A DNA stretch of 64,000 nt, from contig NZ_CP093528.1 of the NCBI RefSeq assembly GCF_022682305.1, positions 1,005,501 through 1,069,500 on the forward strand, written 5' to 3'. Numbering within the stretch: the first letter of the stretch is position 1; each line of letters opens with the position of its first letter. This DNA is from Shinella zoogloeoides. GTDB taxonomy: Bacteria > Pseudomonadota > Alphaproteobacteria > Rhizobiales > Rhizobiaceae. Both the position numbers and the translations under genes were made by a program. Below the pieces are notes generated by a model that was given only the letters and a program-made list of their open reading frames with translations, did not search any database and had not been told where the DNA came from. Of the stretch, positions 8,968-15,855 are shown one piece after another.

Positions 8968-10691
8968 ATATGCAAAGTCCCCATGTTGCGCTGCGCGCCG
9001 CGCTCTACCTGCGCGTTTCCACCACGCGGCAGGCCGAGCATGACGTGTCGATCCCCGACCAGCGCAAGCAGGGCGAGGCTTATTGTGTCTCGCGCGGCTA
9101 CCAGCTTGTCGAAACCTTCGTGGAAGCCGGCGCTTCGGCCACCAATGACCGCCGCCCCGAGTTCCAACGGATGATCGAGGCCGGCACGTCCAAGCCCGCG
9201 CCCTTCGATGTCGTCGTGGTCCATTCGTTCAGCCGGTTCTTCCGCGATCACTTCGAGCTGGAGTTCAACGTCAGGAAGCTCGCCAAGAACGGCGTCAAGC
9301 TGGTGTCCATCACGCAGGAGATGGGCGACGACCCCATGCACGTCATGATGCGGCAGATCATGGCGCTGTTCGACGAATACCAGTCGAAGGAGAACGGCAA
9401 GCACGTCATGCGCGCCTTGAAGGAGAACGCCCGGCAAGGCTTCTGGAACGGCTCCCTGCCGCCCATCGGCTACCGTGTCGTCGATGCCGAGCAGCGCGGC
9501 GCGAAGATGAAGAAGAAGCTGGAGATCGACCCGCTCCATGCCGACACCGTGCGGCTGATTTTCCGCCTTGCATCGGAAGGCGACGGCACGTCCGGCCCCA
9601 TGGGCGTCAAGAACATCGTCAATCACCTGAACAAGCACCGCATGTTTACCCGCAACGGCGGGCGTTGGGGCATCGGCCAGCTTCACCGTGTCCTGACCCG
9701 GCGCACCTATATCGGCGAGCATCGCTTCAATCGCCGCTCCAATAAGGGCGTGGTGAAGCCGGAGGAGGAAATCGTCACCGTCGCCGTGCCGCCGCTGATC
9801 GACCTTGAGATATTCGAGGCCGTGCAGAATCGCTTGAAGGTCAACAATCCGAAGGTGACGCCGCCGCGCGTCGTCAGCGGCCCGAACCTGCTGACCGGCA
9901 TCTGCCATTGCGGCAATTGCGGAGGCGCAATGACGCTGCGCACCGGCAAGAACGGCCGGTATCGCTACTATGCTTGCTCGATTCGGGCACGGCAGGGCGA
10001 CACAGGCTGCAAGGGCCGCGCGATCCCGATGGATAAGCTCGACCGCATGGTGGTGACGCATATCGAGGAAAGGCTTCTCGACCCCGAGCGGATCGAAGAC
10101 GTTCTCGCCTCGCTTCTGGATCGCCGGCAGGAAGGCGTCGAGCGGCGCAGCCAGCATATTGCCGAGTTGAACCATCGCGCGGCCGAGGCCGACAACCGCC
10201 TCAAGCGCCTCTACGATGCCATTGAAGCCGGTTCGCTCGACCCGGCCGAGTCTTCCCTTGGCGAGCGCATCGCGGGCCTCACGGCGCTTCGGGATCAGGC
10301 GCGGGCCGATGCCACGCGGATCGAAGCCATGCTCGCAAGCTCTACCCACCAGCGCCTCACCGGGGCAGCCGTGCGGGAACTGGCGAGCGAAGCACGCACC
10401 CGACTGCGGCTTGGAAAGGGCGGCTATCGGCGGGAACACGTCCGGGCCTTCGCCCAACACGTCGAGGTCGCAGACGACGCGATCTACATCAAAGGAAGCA
10501 AAAACGTCCTGTTGAGGACGCTGGTAGCCGCCAAGGGAGGGAAATCGGCGGGAATCGGCGTTCCCGGTTTTGTTCCGAAGTGGCGGAGAAGAAGGGATTC
10601 GAACCCTCGATACCGTTTCCGGTATACTCCCTTAGCAGGGGAGCGCCTTCGACCACTCGGCCACCTCTCCGCTCCGGGCCGAAATAACTAA
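8964..10691 (+). CDS. Large serine recombinase of the ICE
   Basis: Site-specific recombinase likely responsible for ICE integration and excision. The N-terminal resolvase domain has YLRVSTTRQ with nucleophile Ser19 and the SFSRFFRD motif. The recombinase domain follows (WGIGQLHRVLTRRTYIG), then a zinc ribbon (CHCGNCGG and, downstream, CSIRARQGDTGC at about residues 312-348) and a coiled coil (residues 390-450). Length 575 residues. The last 30 residues (from RRRRDSNPRYRF) are coded by the antisense of tRNA-Ser, so this C-terminus is probably set by where the element inserted. RBS AAGGAG; start overlaps the previous stop. Confidence 0.9.
   Translation: MNMQSPHVALRAALYLRVSTTRQAEHDVSIPDQRKQGEAYCVSRGYQLVETFVEAGASATNDRRPEFQRMIEAGTSKPAPFDVVVVHSFSRFFRDHFELEFNVRKLAKNGVKLVSITQEMGDDPMHVMMRQIMALFDEYQSKENGKHVMRALKENARQGFWNGSLPPIGYRVVDAEQRGAKMKKKLEIDPLHADTVRLIFRLASEGDGTSGPMGVKNIVNHLNKHRMFTRNGGRWGIGQLHRVLTRRTYIGEHRFNRRSNKGVVKPEEEIVTVAVPPLIDLEIFEAVQNRLKVNNPKVTPPRVVSGPNLLTGICHCGNCGGAMTLRTGKNGRYRYYACSIRARQGDTGCKGRAIPMDKLDRMVVTHIEERLLDPERIEDVLASLLDRRQEGVERRSQHIAELNHRAAEADNRLKRLYDAIEAGSLDPAESSLGERIAGLTALRDQARADATRIEAMLASSTHQRLTGAAVRELASEARTRLRLGKGGYRREHVRAFAQHVEVADDAIYIKGSKNVLLRTLVAAKGGKSAGIGVPGFVPKWRRRRDSNPRYRFRYTPLAGERLRPLGHLSAPGRNN
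10581..10670 (-). tRNA. tRNA-Ser(GCU)
   Basis: Read on the minus strand, the sequence starts GGAGAGGTGGCCGAGTGG and ends CTTCTCCG plus an encoded CCA. The acceptor stem pairs GGAGAGG with CTTCTCC (one G-U pair), the T arm has GGTTCGAATCC, and there is a long variable arm as in serine tRNAs. The anticodon loop CTGCTAA (plus positions 10632-10638) gives anticodon GCU. The 3' end faces the ICE, consistent with use as an attachment site. Confidence 0.97.
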
Positions 10692-10692
10692 A

Positions 10693-10720
10693 AAGCCCTT
10701 GTCTAGCAAGGGCTTTTTTC
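10693..10720. terminator. Bidirectional intrinsic terminator
   Basis: Inverted repeat AAGCCCTTG (10693-10701) and CAAGGGCTT (10707-10715) with a 5-base loop, preceded by A residues and followed by T residues. It begins one base after the recombinase stop and stands upstream of tRNA-Ser on the other strand. It could stop transcription from either side. Confidence 0.85.
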
Positions 10721-10751
10721 ATTTTTACGGATTTTGTTGCCGGAATTTCTC

Positions 10752-10770
10752 AATACGGGAAAATACGGGA
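10752..10770. repeat. Tandem AATACGGGA pair at prophage edge
   Basis: AATACGGGA occurs at 10752-10760 and 10762-10770, one helical turn apart, in the 200-base gene-free stretch between tRNA-Ser and the first phage gene. Related ACGG words lie close by (10727, 10783). Tandem short repeats near a prophage end resemble arm-type integrase binding sites, but no integrase or second att site is in the window. The rest of 10716-10890 shows no gene. Confidence 0.35.
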
Positions 10771-10890
10771 TAAACCGCGAACAAACGGCGAAAGAGTAGA
10801 AAAAACTGCACACATACTACCCATGGCCGTTTTCTCTATGTTCGTTTTGCGTTCTTATGGGCCTAATTCAACCATTGCGCAAGTTCTCGC

Positions 10891-11202
10891 TCATTCTCCC
10901 CGCTCCTTATCCAGCGCGTTGCGGGAGTAGGGGGAGGCGTAGAGGGGCGTGACAGGGCGACCGCGAATTGCGGCGACACGCTCTGCCCGATCCTTATCGG
11001 GGCCGTGGAAGATGACTTTGCCCATTTCGGTCGTCACCAGCCACCAGTCCGGCTCTACCGCCGGCACATCGACAAGAGCGGCGGTGATGGCGACATAAGT
11101 TTCTTGTTCGTCCAGACCCAGCGCATCCCACTGGTTGAATTCGTCGGCGATGCTGTTCCACGCCGTCTTGGCGCGTTCGGTAAGTTCACTCTGCATGTTC
11201 AT
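10891..11202 (-). CDS. Hypothetical phage protein
   Basis: A 103-residue protein that I do not recognise. Its centre (VEPDWWLVTTEMGKVIFHG, DKDRAERVAAI) suggests a small alpha/beta fold. GGAGG lies directly before the first ATG (11202), so the second ATG at 11196, with about 8-base spacing, may be the real start. Last gene of the leftward operon that runs from 13858 to here; it overlaps the end of the neighbouring gene by 17 bases. Confidence 0.65.
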   Translation of the reverse strand: MNMQSELTERAKTAWNSIADEFNQWDALGLDEQETYVAITAALVDVPAVEPDWWLVTTEMGKVIFHGPDKDRAERVAAIRGRPVTPLYASPYSRNALDKERGE

Positions 11203-11587
11203 ATCCTCCGAGGAGTGCGCGGGCGCGGCGGAAGTCTCCGTAGGTCAGCGTGCGCTCGTCGCCATATCCCCAAACGTTATGATCGTCGGGCTTCAATCGG
11301 CGGCTTGTTTCGTCGGAAAATCTGCCGGCGATTACCGCAAACGGCTTCAGCGCCTCCCGCAGCTCCGCATTCTCCCGCTGCAACGCCTCTGCCTGGCGGG
11401 CGGACGAAACGGCGAAATCCCAGAGCACCAGAACGTCGTGCTTGTAGTCGGTCAGCGCATAGAGGATCTGCGCATACGATCCATCTGCAACTGCTTTCGG
11501 CTGGCCGTTACGGTACTGGTCGATGGAGCGCACCATGCCCTGAATGCGCGCCGAGTCTCCCCGGCGCGCTTCATTCACCTCAACCAT
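11186..11587 (-). CDS. Hypothetical phage protein with coiled coil
   Basis: 133 residues from ATG 11587, which overlaps the upstream stop as TGATG; a longer open frame exists but its N-terminal part is a shadow of the neighbouring gene. A helical stretch (SSARQAEALQRENAELREAL) looks like a coiled coil, followed by a C-terminal segment ending TYGDFRRARALLGGYEHAE. Coiled-coil plus short tail proteins of this type are frequent in phage leftward operons. Function unknown. Confidence 0.6.
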   Translation of the reverse strand: MVEVNEARRGDSARIQGMVRSIDQYRNGQPKAVADGSYAQILYALTDYKHDVLVLWDFAVSSARQAEALQRENAELREALKPFAVIAGRFSDETSRRLKPDDHNVWGYGDERTLTYGDFRRARALLGGYEHAE

Positions 11588-11838
11588 CACGCCGCCCTCC
11601 GCCACTGGCGATTGTCGTTGGCGGGGCGCTGGCGACGGCTTTCTCTGGCCTTGGTAACGGCGCCGGGGATTTGCAGCGACTGGCCGGTGATAGCCGCAAC
11701 TTCGCGCGCCACCGCCTCGACCCTGGCCCTCGCGCCCGCTACGGTTTGCGCCGCGGCGATCGACATGATAGCGCCGGCAGTCGTGCCCTGCGCGATGAAT
11801 TCTCTGGCAGTAAGTATGTTTGTGGTGCGGGTGTTCAT
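11587..11838 (-). CDS. Hypothetical phage protein with C-terminal ANDN motif
   Basis: An 83-residue Ala-rich protein of unknown function. The N-terminus (TNILTAREFIAQGTTAGAI) and middle (VEAVAREVAAITGQSLQ) look helical. Near the C-terminus it has RPANDNRQW, the first of many Ala-Asn-Asp-Asn motifs in this prophage (coded at 11611-11622). The stop overlaps the next start. The upstream leader ends in AGGAGATTCCC before the ATG, a Shine-Dalgarno of the phage's usual style. Confidence 0.65.
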   Translation of the reverse strand: MNTRTTNILTAREFIAQGTTAGAIMSIAAAQTVAGARARVEAVAREVAAITGQSLQIPGAVTKARESRRQRPANDNRQWRRAA

Positions 11839-11847
11839 GGGAATCTC

Positions 11848-12039
11848 CTAGATGGCGCAAGCTGCGGCAAAGCCGAGCGCGGCGAAAATGACGGTTGCAA
11901 CGGCAAGCTCAATGCGCGCAGAACGCATGTGCGTTGCCATAAGCTGGCGCGTACGTTCGCGGGCGGCGTCGGCAAGCGGCGTCGGGTAGCGCGGGGCGCT
12001 GGTGGGGGTGATGGCGGGGGCGGCTGGGGCACTACGCAT
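11848..12039 (-). CDS. Small putative membrane protein
   Basis: 63 residues from ATG 12039, overlapping the end of the upstream gene by 8 bases. The N-terminal half is Pro/Ala-rich (MRSAPAAPAITPTSAPRYP), then a charged segment, and the C-terminal 20 residues are hydrophobic (IELAVATVIFAALGFAAACA), a likely membrane anchor. No RBS decides the start clearly. Function unknown. Confidence 0.5.
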   Translation of the reverse strand: MRSAPAAPAITPTSAPRYPTPLADAARERTRQLMATHMRSARIELAVATVIFAALGFAAACAI

Positions 12040-12454
12040 TGGTGCGGCCCTCGGCTTTGCGACGAAGCGCCGACCGCAGCAGCGGAATGATGGCGGCCCC
12101 GATTTCAACCGTGACGACCCTGCCGCGCAGCGGTCGCTTGAAGACAAACGTCCTTGCATTTCCATCGTCCAAGGCGTCCGCCAGGCAGGCGATTTCATGC
12201 CCGTGGAATTTCACGACTGACGCGCTTTCGCAGGCCCGACAACCGGTGCCAACCGCCACAACGAGTTGAGCGATCTCGAGGTCAGAAAGATTGCCCGCCC
12301 CGCGCCCGGCTGTCTCCTTACGGATGATGCCAGCATCACGAAGAACGCGCGCCTTTTGGCGAACGGCGTCCACCGGTTCGTCGAAGAACTCGGAAAGAAT
12401 GCGCGCCGCTTCAATCGGCTTTAAGCCCGGCGCCTTGTCCGCCGCCCCACTCAT
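12032..12454 (-). CDS. Putative DNA-binding phage protein
   Basis: 140 residues. The first 70 (LKPIEAARILSEFFDEPVDA, then VRQKARVLRDAGIIRKETAG) read like a winged-helix or MerR-like DNA-binding region; residues 65-140 are not recognised and contain a CRAC pair. The start overlaps the upstream stop by ATGA. It lies in the leftward operon below the DUF7666 gene. A regulatory role is inferred only from the HTH-like N-terminus. Confidence 0.6.
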   Translation of the reverse strand: MSGAADKAPGLKPIEAARILSEFFDEPVDAVRQKARVLRDAGIIRKETAGRGAGNLSDLEIAQLVVAVGTGCRACESASVVKFHGHEIACLADALDDGNARTFVFKRPLRGRVVTVEIGAAIIPLLRSALRRKAEGRTNA

Positions 12455-12786
12455 CGCACAACCTCCGCGCCGCCGACACGCGAGAGCACCTCGAACTTGC
12501 CGCCTACCTCGACGGACAGCCGCGCAGCTTCGTTGATCGCAGATTCATAAGTTGCGTGCTCGAACGGGATGTGGCCCGTCTTTATGCGCCCCGTCGTGCG
12601 CCCGCGCTTGAAAACGAAATGGCCGCCGCCGATCTCCTCGTTTGCGCGAGGACCGGGGAAGCCGGGCCATTTATTGCCGTGGTTCGGCTTGCCGTGCTTC
12701 TTTGCCTTGTAGTCGGGGCGGCGCATCGGCTCGTCGCTATGAGCGGACGGGCCTGGCAGAAAGTCGTCTTCGTTCGGTCTGTACAT
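12451..12786 (-). CDS. Hypothetical phage protein
   Basis: 111 residues from ATG 12786, chosen for its GAGGAGACCACC leader. The longer open frame upstream is an out-of-frame reading of the repeat array and is not real. The N-terminal 50 residues are polar and disordered (PDYKAKKHGKPNHGNKWPGF); the C-terminal half (HFVFKRGRTTGRIKTGHIPF, YESAINEAARLSVEVGGKFEV) looks like a compact beta-alpha domain. Unknown function. Confidence 0.65.
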   Translation of the reverse strand: MYRPNEDDFLPGPSAHSDEPMRRPDYKAKKHGKPNHGNKWPGFPGPRANEEIGGGHFVFKRGRTTGRIKTGHIPFEHATYESAINEAARLSVEVGGKFEVLSRVGGAEVVR

Positions 12787-12832
12787 GGTGGTCTCCTCAA
12801 TGTGGTCGGTGCGGTGGACGCTTGGTCGGCGC

Positions 12833-13858
12833 CTACTCTTTGACTTCTTCGAATTCGCCGTTGGCGGTGAGGCGATAGGCCTTGCCGGCCTCGATGCCGT
12901 TTTGACCGACAAGCGAAGCTCGCACGGCCAGAAGGTTGTGCGGCCAGACAGTTTCGTCGTAATGCGCCAGCATGATCGCCCCGCCGACTTCAGCCTTTGC
13001 AGTTGAGCGTGCGCCGAGTGCCGCGGAGATGGCGCCATTCCCGGTGCTGGCCGCGTGGGCGCGGTAGCCGGTGCTGGCCGCGTGGGCGCCATTCCCGGTG
13101 CTGGCCGCGTGGGCGCGGTAGCCGGTGCTGGCCGCGTGGGCGCCATTCCCGGTGCTGGCCGCGTGGGCGTAGTCCCCGGTGCTGGCCGCGTGGGCGCCAT
13201 TCCCGGTGCTGGCCGCGTGGGCGTAGTCCCCGGTGCTGGCCGCGTGGGCGCGGTAGCCGGTGCTGGCCGCGTGGGCGTAGTCCCCGGTGCTGGCCGCGTG
13301 GGCGCGGTAGCCGGTGCTGGCCGCGTGGGCGCCATTCCCGGTGCTGGCCGCGTGGGCGCCATTCCCGGTGCTGGCCGCGTGGGCGCGGTAGCCGGTGCTG
13401 GCCGCGTGGGCGCGGTAGCCGGTGCTGGCCGCGTGGGCGCGGTAGCCGGTGCTGGCCGCGTGGGCGCGGTAGCCGGTTGTCACGCTTTCTTTCGCGGCTT
13501 CCTTAATCCACGCCACTGCCTTCTTGATGAAGTCGGGGAGATGAAGCTCCATATCGATGGAGATCGAAGCGGAAGCGATCTTGGTATCGCTTTCAGGGTC
13601 ATCGGCGACATCGCCGGACGCAGTGGTCAGCGCGAATACGCTGGTTGCCGGCCCATAGTAGTTCCAGGCATCAAGCGGCATAAGGACCGAGTGGAAGGCT
13701 CCAGCGCCGCAGCGGGTGACCTTCTTGTCCGTCGTGTAAGTCTTCCCGACTTCATATTGAAACCTGACGCCCGACGGCGTGCAGGTCATGTCTTTGTTGA
13801 AGCCCTTATAAGTGGTGAGTGCGCGCGCCTCTTCAGCATCGCCAGATCTCTTGGCCAT
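12833..13858 (-). CDS. DUF7666-type phage protein with 17 nonapeptide repeats
   Basis: 341 residues from ATG 13858 (RBS AGAGGAG). The N-terminal 110 residues match DUF7666 phage proteins (YKGFNKDMTC, FQYEVGKTY, MPLDAWNYYGP), then LPDFIKKAVAWIKEAAKESV. Residues about 127-280 are 17 nine-residue repeats of type STGxxAHAA in which only the xx pair varies (YR, NG, DY). The C-terminal cap (AEVGGAIMLAHYDE, GIEAGKAYRLTANGEFEEV) is also typical of the family. Family members have similar repeats of varied number, likely a beta-solenoid. Role unknown. An operator-like TATGCGATAA stands upstream at 13921. Confidence 0.85.
   Translation of the reverse strand: MAKRSGDAEEARALTTYKGFNKDMTCTPSGVRFQYEVGKTYTTDKKVTRCGAGAFHSVLMPLDAWNYYGPATSVFALTTASGDVADDPESDTKIASASISIDMELHLPDFIKKAVAWIKEAAKESVTTGYRAHAASTGYRAHAASTGYRAHAASTGYRAHAASTGNGAHAASTGNGAHAASTGYRAHAASTGDYAHAASTGYRAHAASTGDYAHAASTGNGAHAASTGDYAHAASTGNGAHAASTGYRAHAASTGNGAHAASTGYRAHAASTGNGAISAALGARSTAKAEVGGAIMLAHYDETVWPHNLLAVRASLVGQNGIEAGKAYRLTANGEFEEVKE
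13031..13477 (-). repeat. 27-bp tandem repeat array within DUF7666 gene
   Basis: About 16.6 copies of a 27-base unit (plus-strand core GGTGCTGGCCGCGTGGGCG) that keeps the reading frame. The units are nearly identical outside six bases that encode YR, NG or DY. Order in the protein: YR x4, NG x2, YR, DY, YR, DY, NG, DY, NG, YR, NG, YR, NG. High identity points to recent expansion by slippage or recombination. Confidence 0.95.
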
Positions 13859-13919
13859 CTCTCTCTCCTCTTGCCGTACACACGGCGTGGTAGCGCACCT
13901 GGTCAGTGCGTGAGGAGAG

Positions 13920-13930
13920 GTATGCGATAA
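13920..13930. promoter_or_regulatory. Candidate CI1 operator before leftward operon
   Basis: GTATGCGATAA differs by one base from TTATGCGATAA, the word found at 14600-14610 (minus strand) beside the CI1 gene. It lies 62 bases upstream of the DUF7666 start, so it could let CI1 control the leftward operon. The 155-base stretch 13859-14013 has no gene. Confidence 0.45.
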
Positions 13931-14013
13931 AAGGACAAGTGTGTCAACAGAAAGATTCGAAAAAAGGATAATAGTGCCTCTTGCGGCAGCAGGAGGCACC
14001 GATTCTCGCAACT

Positions 14014-14592
14014 CTAGCGAAATTTTACGCCAGTAACCTTCGCTATATGGTCGATGAATACGTCTTCCTCGACCGTGCCGCCGGTCAGGGAATAAAGAGA
14101 CCAGCGGTCACGTCGGCTGCCGCGCAGCAAGCGCTTGACCATCGTACGCCCATCCGCGCACCAGATGACGCATATCTCGTTGATATGAAAGTCTTGCGGA
14201 TACTCGTAAATGGTGTCGTAAAAAATAACCGACCCATCTGGAATAAGCTCACCCATAGAGCCGCCCTCGACCTCAAGTCCCGACGTGTCTATGGGGTAGT
14301 CTCCGGTATTGTCCACTTCGCCAATTACGCCGGCATCGAGGCCATAGACATGGCCACCAGCGCCAACCTTTCCGCGAATCAGAATCGGAACCTTGACTGG
14401 CGCCTCACCGATGAACTTCGCAAAGACAACGTACTCCTCCAGGCCAATCTTCCTGCCTTCGGTGAATATTTTGTTGATGTAGTTCGCGGGCTTTCCAACG
14501 TGCCTAGCCAGATCGGATTGCGAAGCGCCGACGCGTTCAAGCCCGTCGAGCAGCCACTTGCGGAAGTCGTCCATAGTCATCGTGTTGTCCAT
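14014..14592 (-). CDS. CI-like repressor with S24 peptidase domain (CI1)
   Basis: Phage repressor, 192 residues. The N-terminal HTH (ASQSDLARHVGKPANYINKI, residues 23-42) binds DNA; the C-terminal LexA-type S24 domain has Ser112 in EGGSMGEL and Lys153 in TMVKRL, the catalytic pair, and an Ala78-Gly79 bond in GKVGAGG as a cleavage site. It is therefore likely cleaved after RecA activation and controls prophage induction. Starts at 14592, 14580 or 14574 are possible; no strong RBS decides. TTATGCGATAA-like sites flank its promoter and the divergent rightward promoter. Confidence 0.9.
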   Translation of the reverse strand: MDNTMTMDDFRKWLLDGLERVGASQSDLARHVGKPANYINKIFTEGRKIGLEEYVVFAKFIGEAPVKVPILIRGKVGAGGHVYGLDAGVIGEVDNTGDYPIDTSGLEVEGGSMGELIPDGSVIFYDTIYEYPQDFHINEICVIWCADGRTMVKRLLRGSRRDRWSLYSLTGGTVEEDVFIDHIAKVTGVKFR

Positions 14593-14599
14593 TGTGCGC

Positions 14600-14610
14600 T
14601 TATCGCATAA
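14600..14610. promoter_or_regulatory. Candidate CI1 operator at CI1 start
   Basis: TTATCGCATAA (reverse TTATGCGATAA) lies 8 bases upstream of the CI1 start codon and is framed by GCGC on both sides, giving a wider imperfect palindrome. The position suits autoregulation. Inferred from recurrence and place. Confidence 0.5.
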
Positions 14611-14650
14611 CGCGCAATGAAAATCTTTTCCGAAAAACGAATAGATTGGG

Positions 14651-14679
14651 TTGACTGATTTATTCGATTATGGGATAAC
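14651..14679 (+). promoter_or_regulatory. Rightward early promoter with operator
   Basis: TTGACT (14651-14656), 17 bases, GATAAC (14674-14679). The operator-like TTATGGGATAA (14668-14678) overlaps the -10 element and differs in one base from the CI1 words at 13920 and 14600. It would be the CI1-repressed promoter for the ParB-like genes to the right. Confidence 0.55.
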
Positions 14680-14744
14680 TCTCCCCGTAACCAGCCACCG
14701 GCCACAAGAGCCGACACGCCGCCAAGAGCGAAAGAGGAGACTGA

Positions 14745-14811
14745 GATGCGAACCACGAAGACAGAAGACGGAGCGCCATGAGGGCGCACCTCAGAAGAAG
14801 AGGGCGGGCCG
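14745..14811 (+). other. Possible short leader ORFs before an intrinsic terminator
   Basis: After AGAGGAGACTGAG an ATG at 14745 opens an 11-codon ORF (MRTTKTEDGAP) whose stop overlaps, as ATGA, a 16-codon Arg-rich ORF starting about 14778 (MRAHLRRRGRAVRGPP). A terminator follows at 14829. The arrangement resembles an attenuator or an antitermination leader. No homologue is known to me and translation is inferred from the Shine-Dalgarno only. Confidence 0.4.
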
Positions 14812-14828
14812 TTCGTGGACCGCCGTGA

Positions 14829-14862
14829 AGGCCCCGATGAAAGGCGGGGCCTTTTCCTTTTA
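14829..14862 (+). terminator. Intrinsic terminator in the early leader
   Basis: AAGGCCCCG (14829-14837), 8-base loop, CGGGGCCTT (14846-14854), then TTCCTTTT. It stands between the rightward promoter and the ParB-like gene at 14913, so transcription of the downstream early genes must read through or start after it. Confidence 0.8.
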
Positions 14863-14912
14863 GTAGGAGCGGCATTTCGCCGAGCCACCATCACCACGTA
14901 AGAGGAGACGAT

Positions 14913-15849
14913 ATGAACGTTCATCAGAGACAGACACGTAAGATCATGAGCGCCAGAGAGGTCGCAGAGGCGGTGTTCGCAAAGCGGGCAGCGCCGAAAG
15001 CCGGTTCCGCGCCCCGCATTCTAGAAGACGTGCCGAAGCCCGTTGTGGTGGAGACGAAGCGCTCTCGCGGTGTGGCGGCCCGCGCGGTTGCCGTCGCGAA
15101 GCCGATCGATCACGCGGTTGTCGCGGCCGTGAGCGCGACGGGTGGTGGTGACGACGCGCCGCCGAACGCCTTTCCGAGTCCTGCGCTGGCGTTCCTTCAT
15201 GCGGGAGACGTTCGGCTGTCGCCGGAGCAGGCAATGTTTCTTACGACGAATTGCGTGCATCCTGTTCAGCAGTCCATTCGACCGCTCGACCATCAGTCCG
15301 CTCAGGAGCACATCGCCACCCTTGTTGCGATGATGCAGACACCAGACGCATGGATGGAGGAAACCCAGATTCGATTCGGTGTGCTGTACGGCCGCATCTG
15401 GGTGATGGACGGCAATCACCGGCTGCGCGGGCAGTCCATGTCCGGTTGCAAAATCCTTTGGAACGTGAAGATCGACCAGTATGATGACGAGGAGTCATTC
15501 CTGCAAGCGTTCCACAAGTTCAATACCAATTCGCGGGGCCGTAGCGAGGCGCAGATACTTGGCGCCATTGGATATGCCGCCAAGCATGGCATCACCAAGC
15601 AGACTGGCAAAGCCGTTTACAGCTCCATGCCCTTCATTATCTCTCGTTTCCGTGCCGGCAGGGAGAGGGAGCAGGGTGAAGTCCTTCTGGCGCGCGTGGT
15701 GGATTCCCGCCTTCGCTTGATGGAGAAATATGCCGACGAGGCTCGCATGTTTGATGCGTGCCTAAAAGGCGGGGACAGCAAGCTCAAAAAGAAACTTCTT
15801 GGCGCGGGCGTCACTTTGAACCGCGCCGAGTTTACCGGAGACCGTTTGG
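14913..15849 (+). pseudogene. ParB/Srx-like phage gene, 5' part, split by an IS
   Basis: The visible 312 residues include a ParB/sulfiredoxin-type fold with RIWVMDGNHRLRGQSMSG and the segment FNTNSRGRSEAQILGAIGYA, typical of phage ParB-like nucleases or regulators. An IS3-family element entered at about codon 312; the reading frame stops three codons later inside the IS. Joining to 17111 across a TTGG duplication restores one 412-residue frame ([20 protein letters not shown]). The leader has the usual GAGGAGACGAT before ATG. The interrupted protein is likely inactive or truncated. Confidence 0.85.
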
Positions 15850-15855
15850 TTTAAG

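Larger units (their letters stand above)
1..10670. mobile_element. Right part of an integrative and conjugative element, ending in tRNA-Ser
   Basis: The stretch carries a P-type trb mating-pair operon, a DUF2274 gene, a toxin-antitoxin pair and a large serine recombinase, all on the plus strand and tightly packed. It ends at the 3' side of a tRNA-Ser gene, a common integration target. The left part of the element (relaxase, coupling protein, trbB-D, cargo, other end) is outside the window. That the boundary lies in the tRNA is inferred from the recombinase frame reading into the tRNA sequence; no second copy of the tRNA 3' end is visible to prove it. Confidence 0.75.

Noticed and set aside
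8844..10460. 538-codon minus-strand open frame over the recombinase
   Set aside because: Antisense of a well-supported serine recombinase gene in high-GC DNA.
11848..12198. 116-codon minus-strand frame
   Set aside because: Its N-terminal half lies in the alternative frame of the 140-residue gene; only the shorter start at 12039 is kept.
13031..13477. Possible CRISPR array
   Set aside because: Units are contiguous 27-mers with no unique spacers, and they code for protein repeats.
12997..13930. Plus-strand open frames with GAGRVGA or RGRRSRCWP repeats
   Set aside because: They are the reverse reading of the 27-bp array inside the DUF7666 gene, which has family features at both ends and a proper RBS.
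14651..14863. 70-codon plus-strand frame from TTG 14651
   Set aside because: It starts in the -35 element and runs through a terminator; the product is low-complexity and basic.
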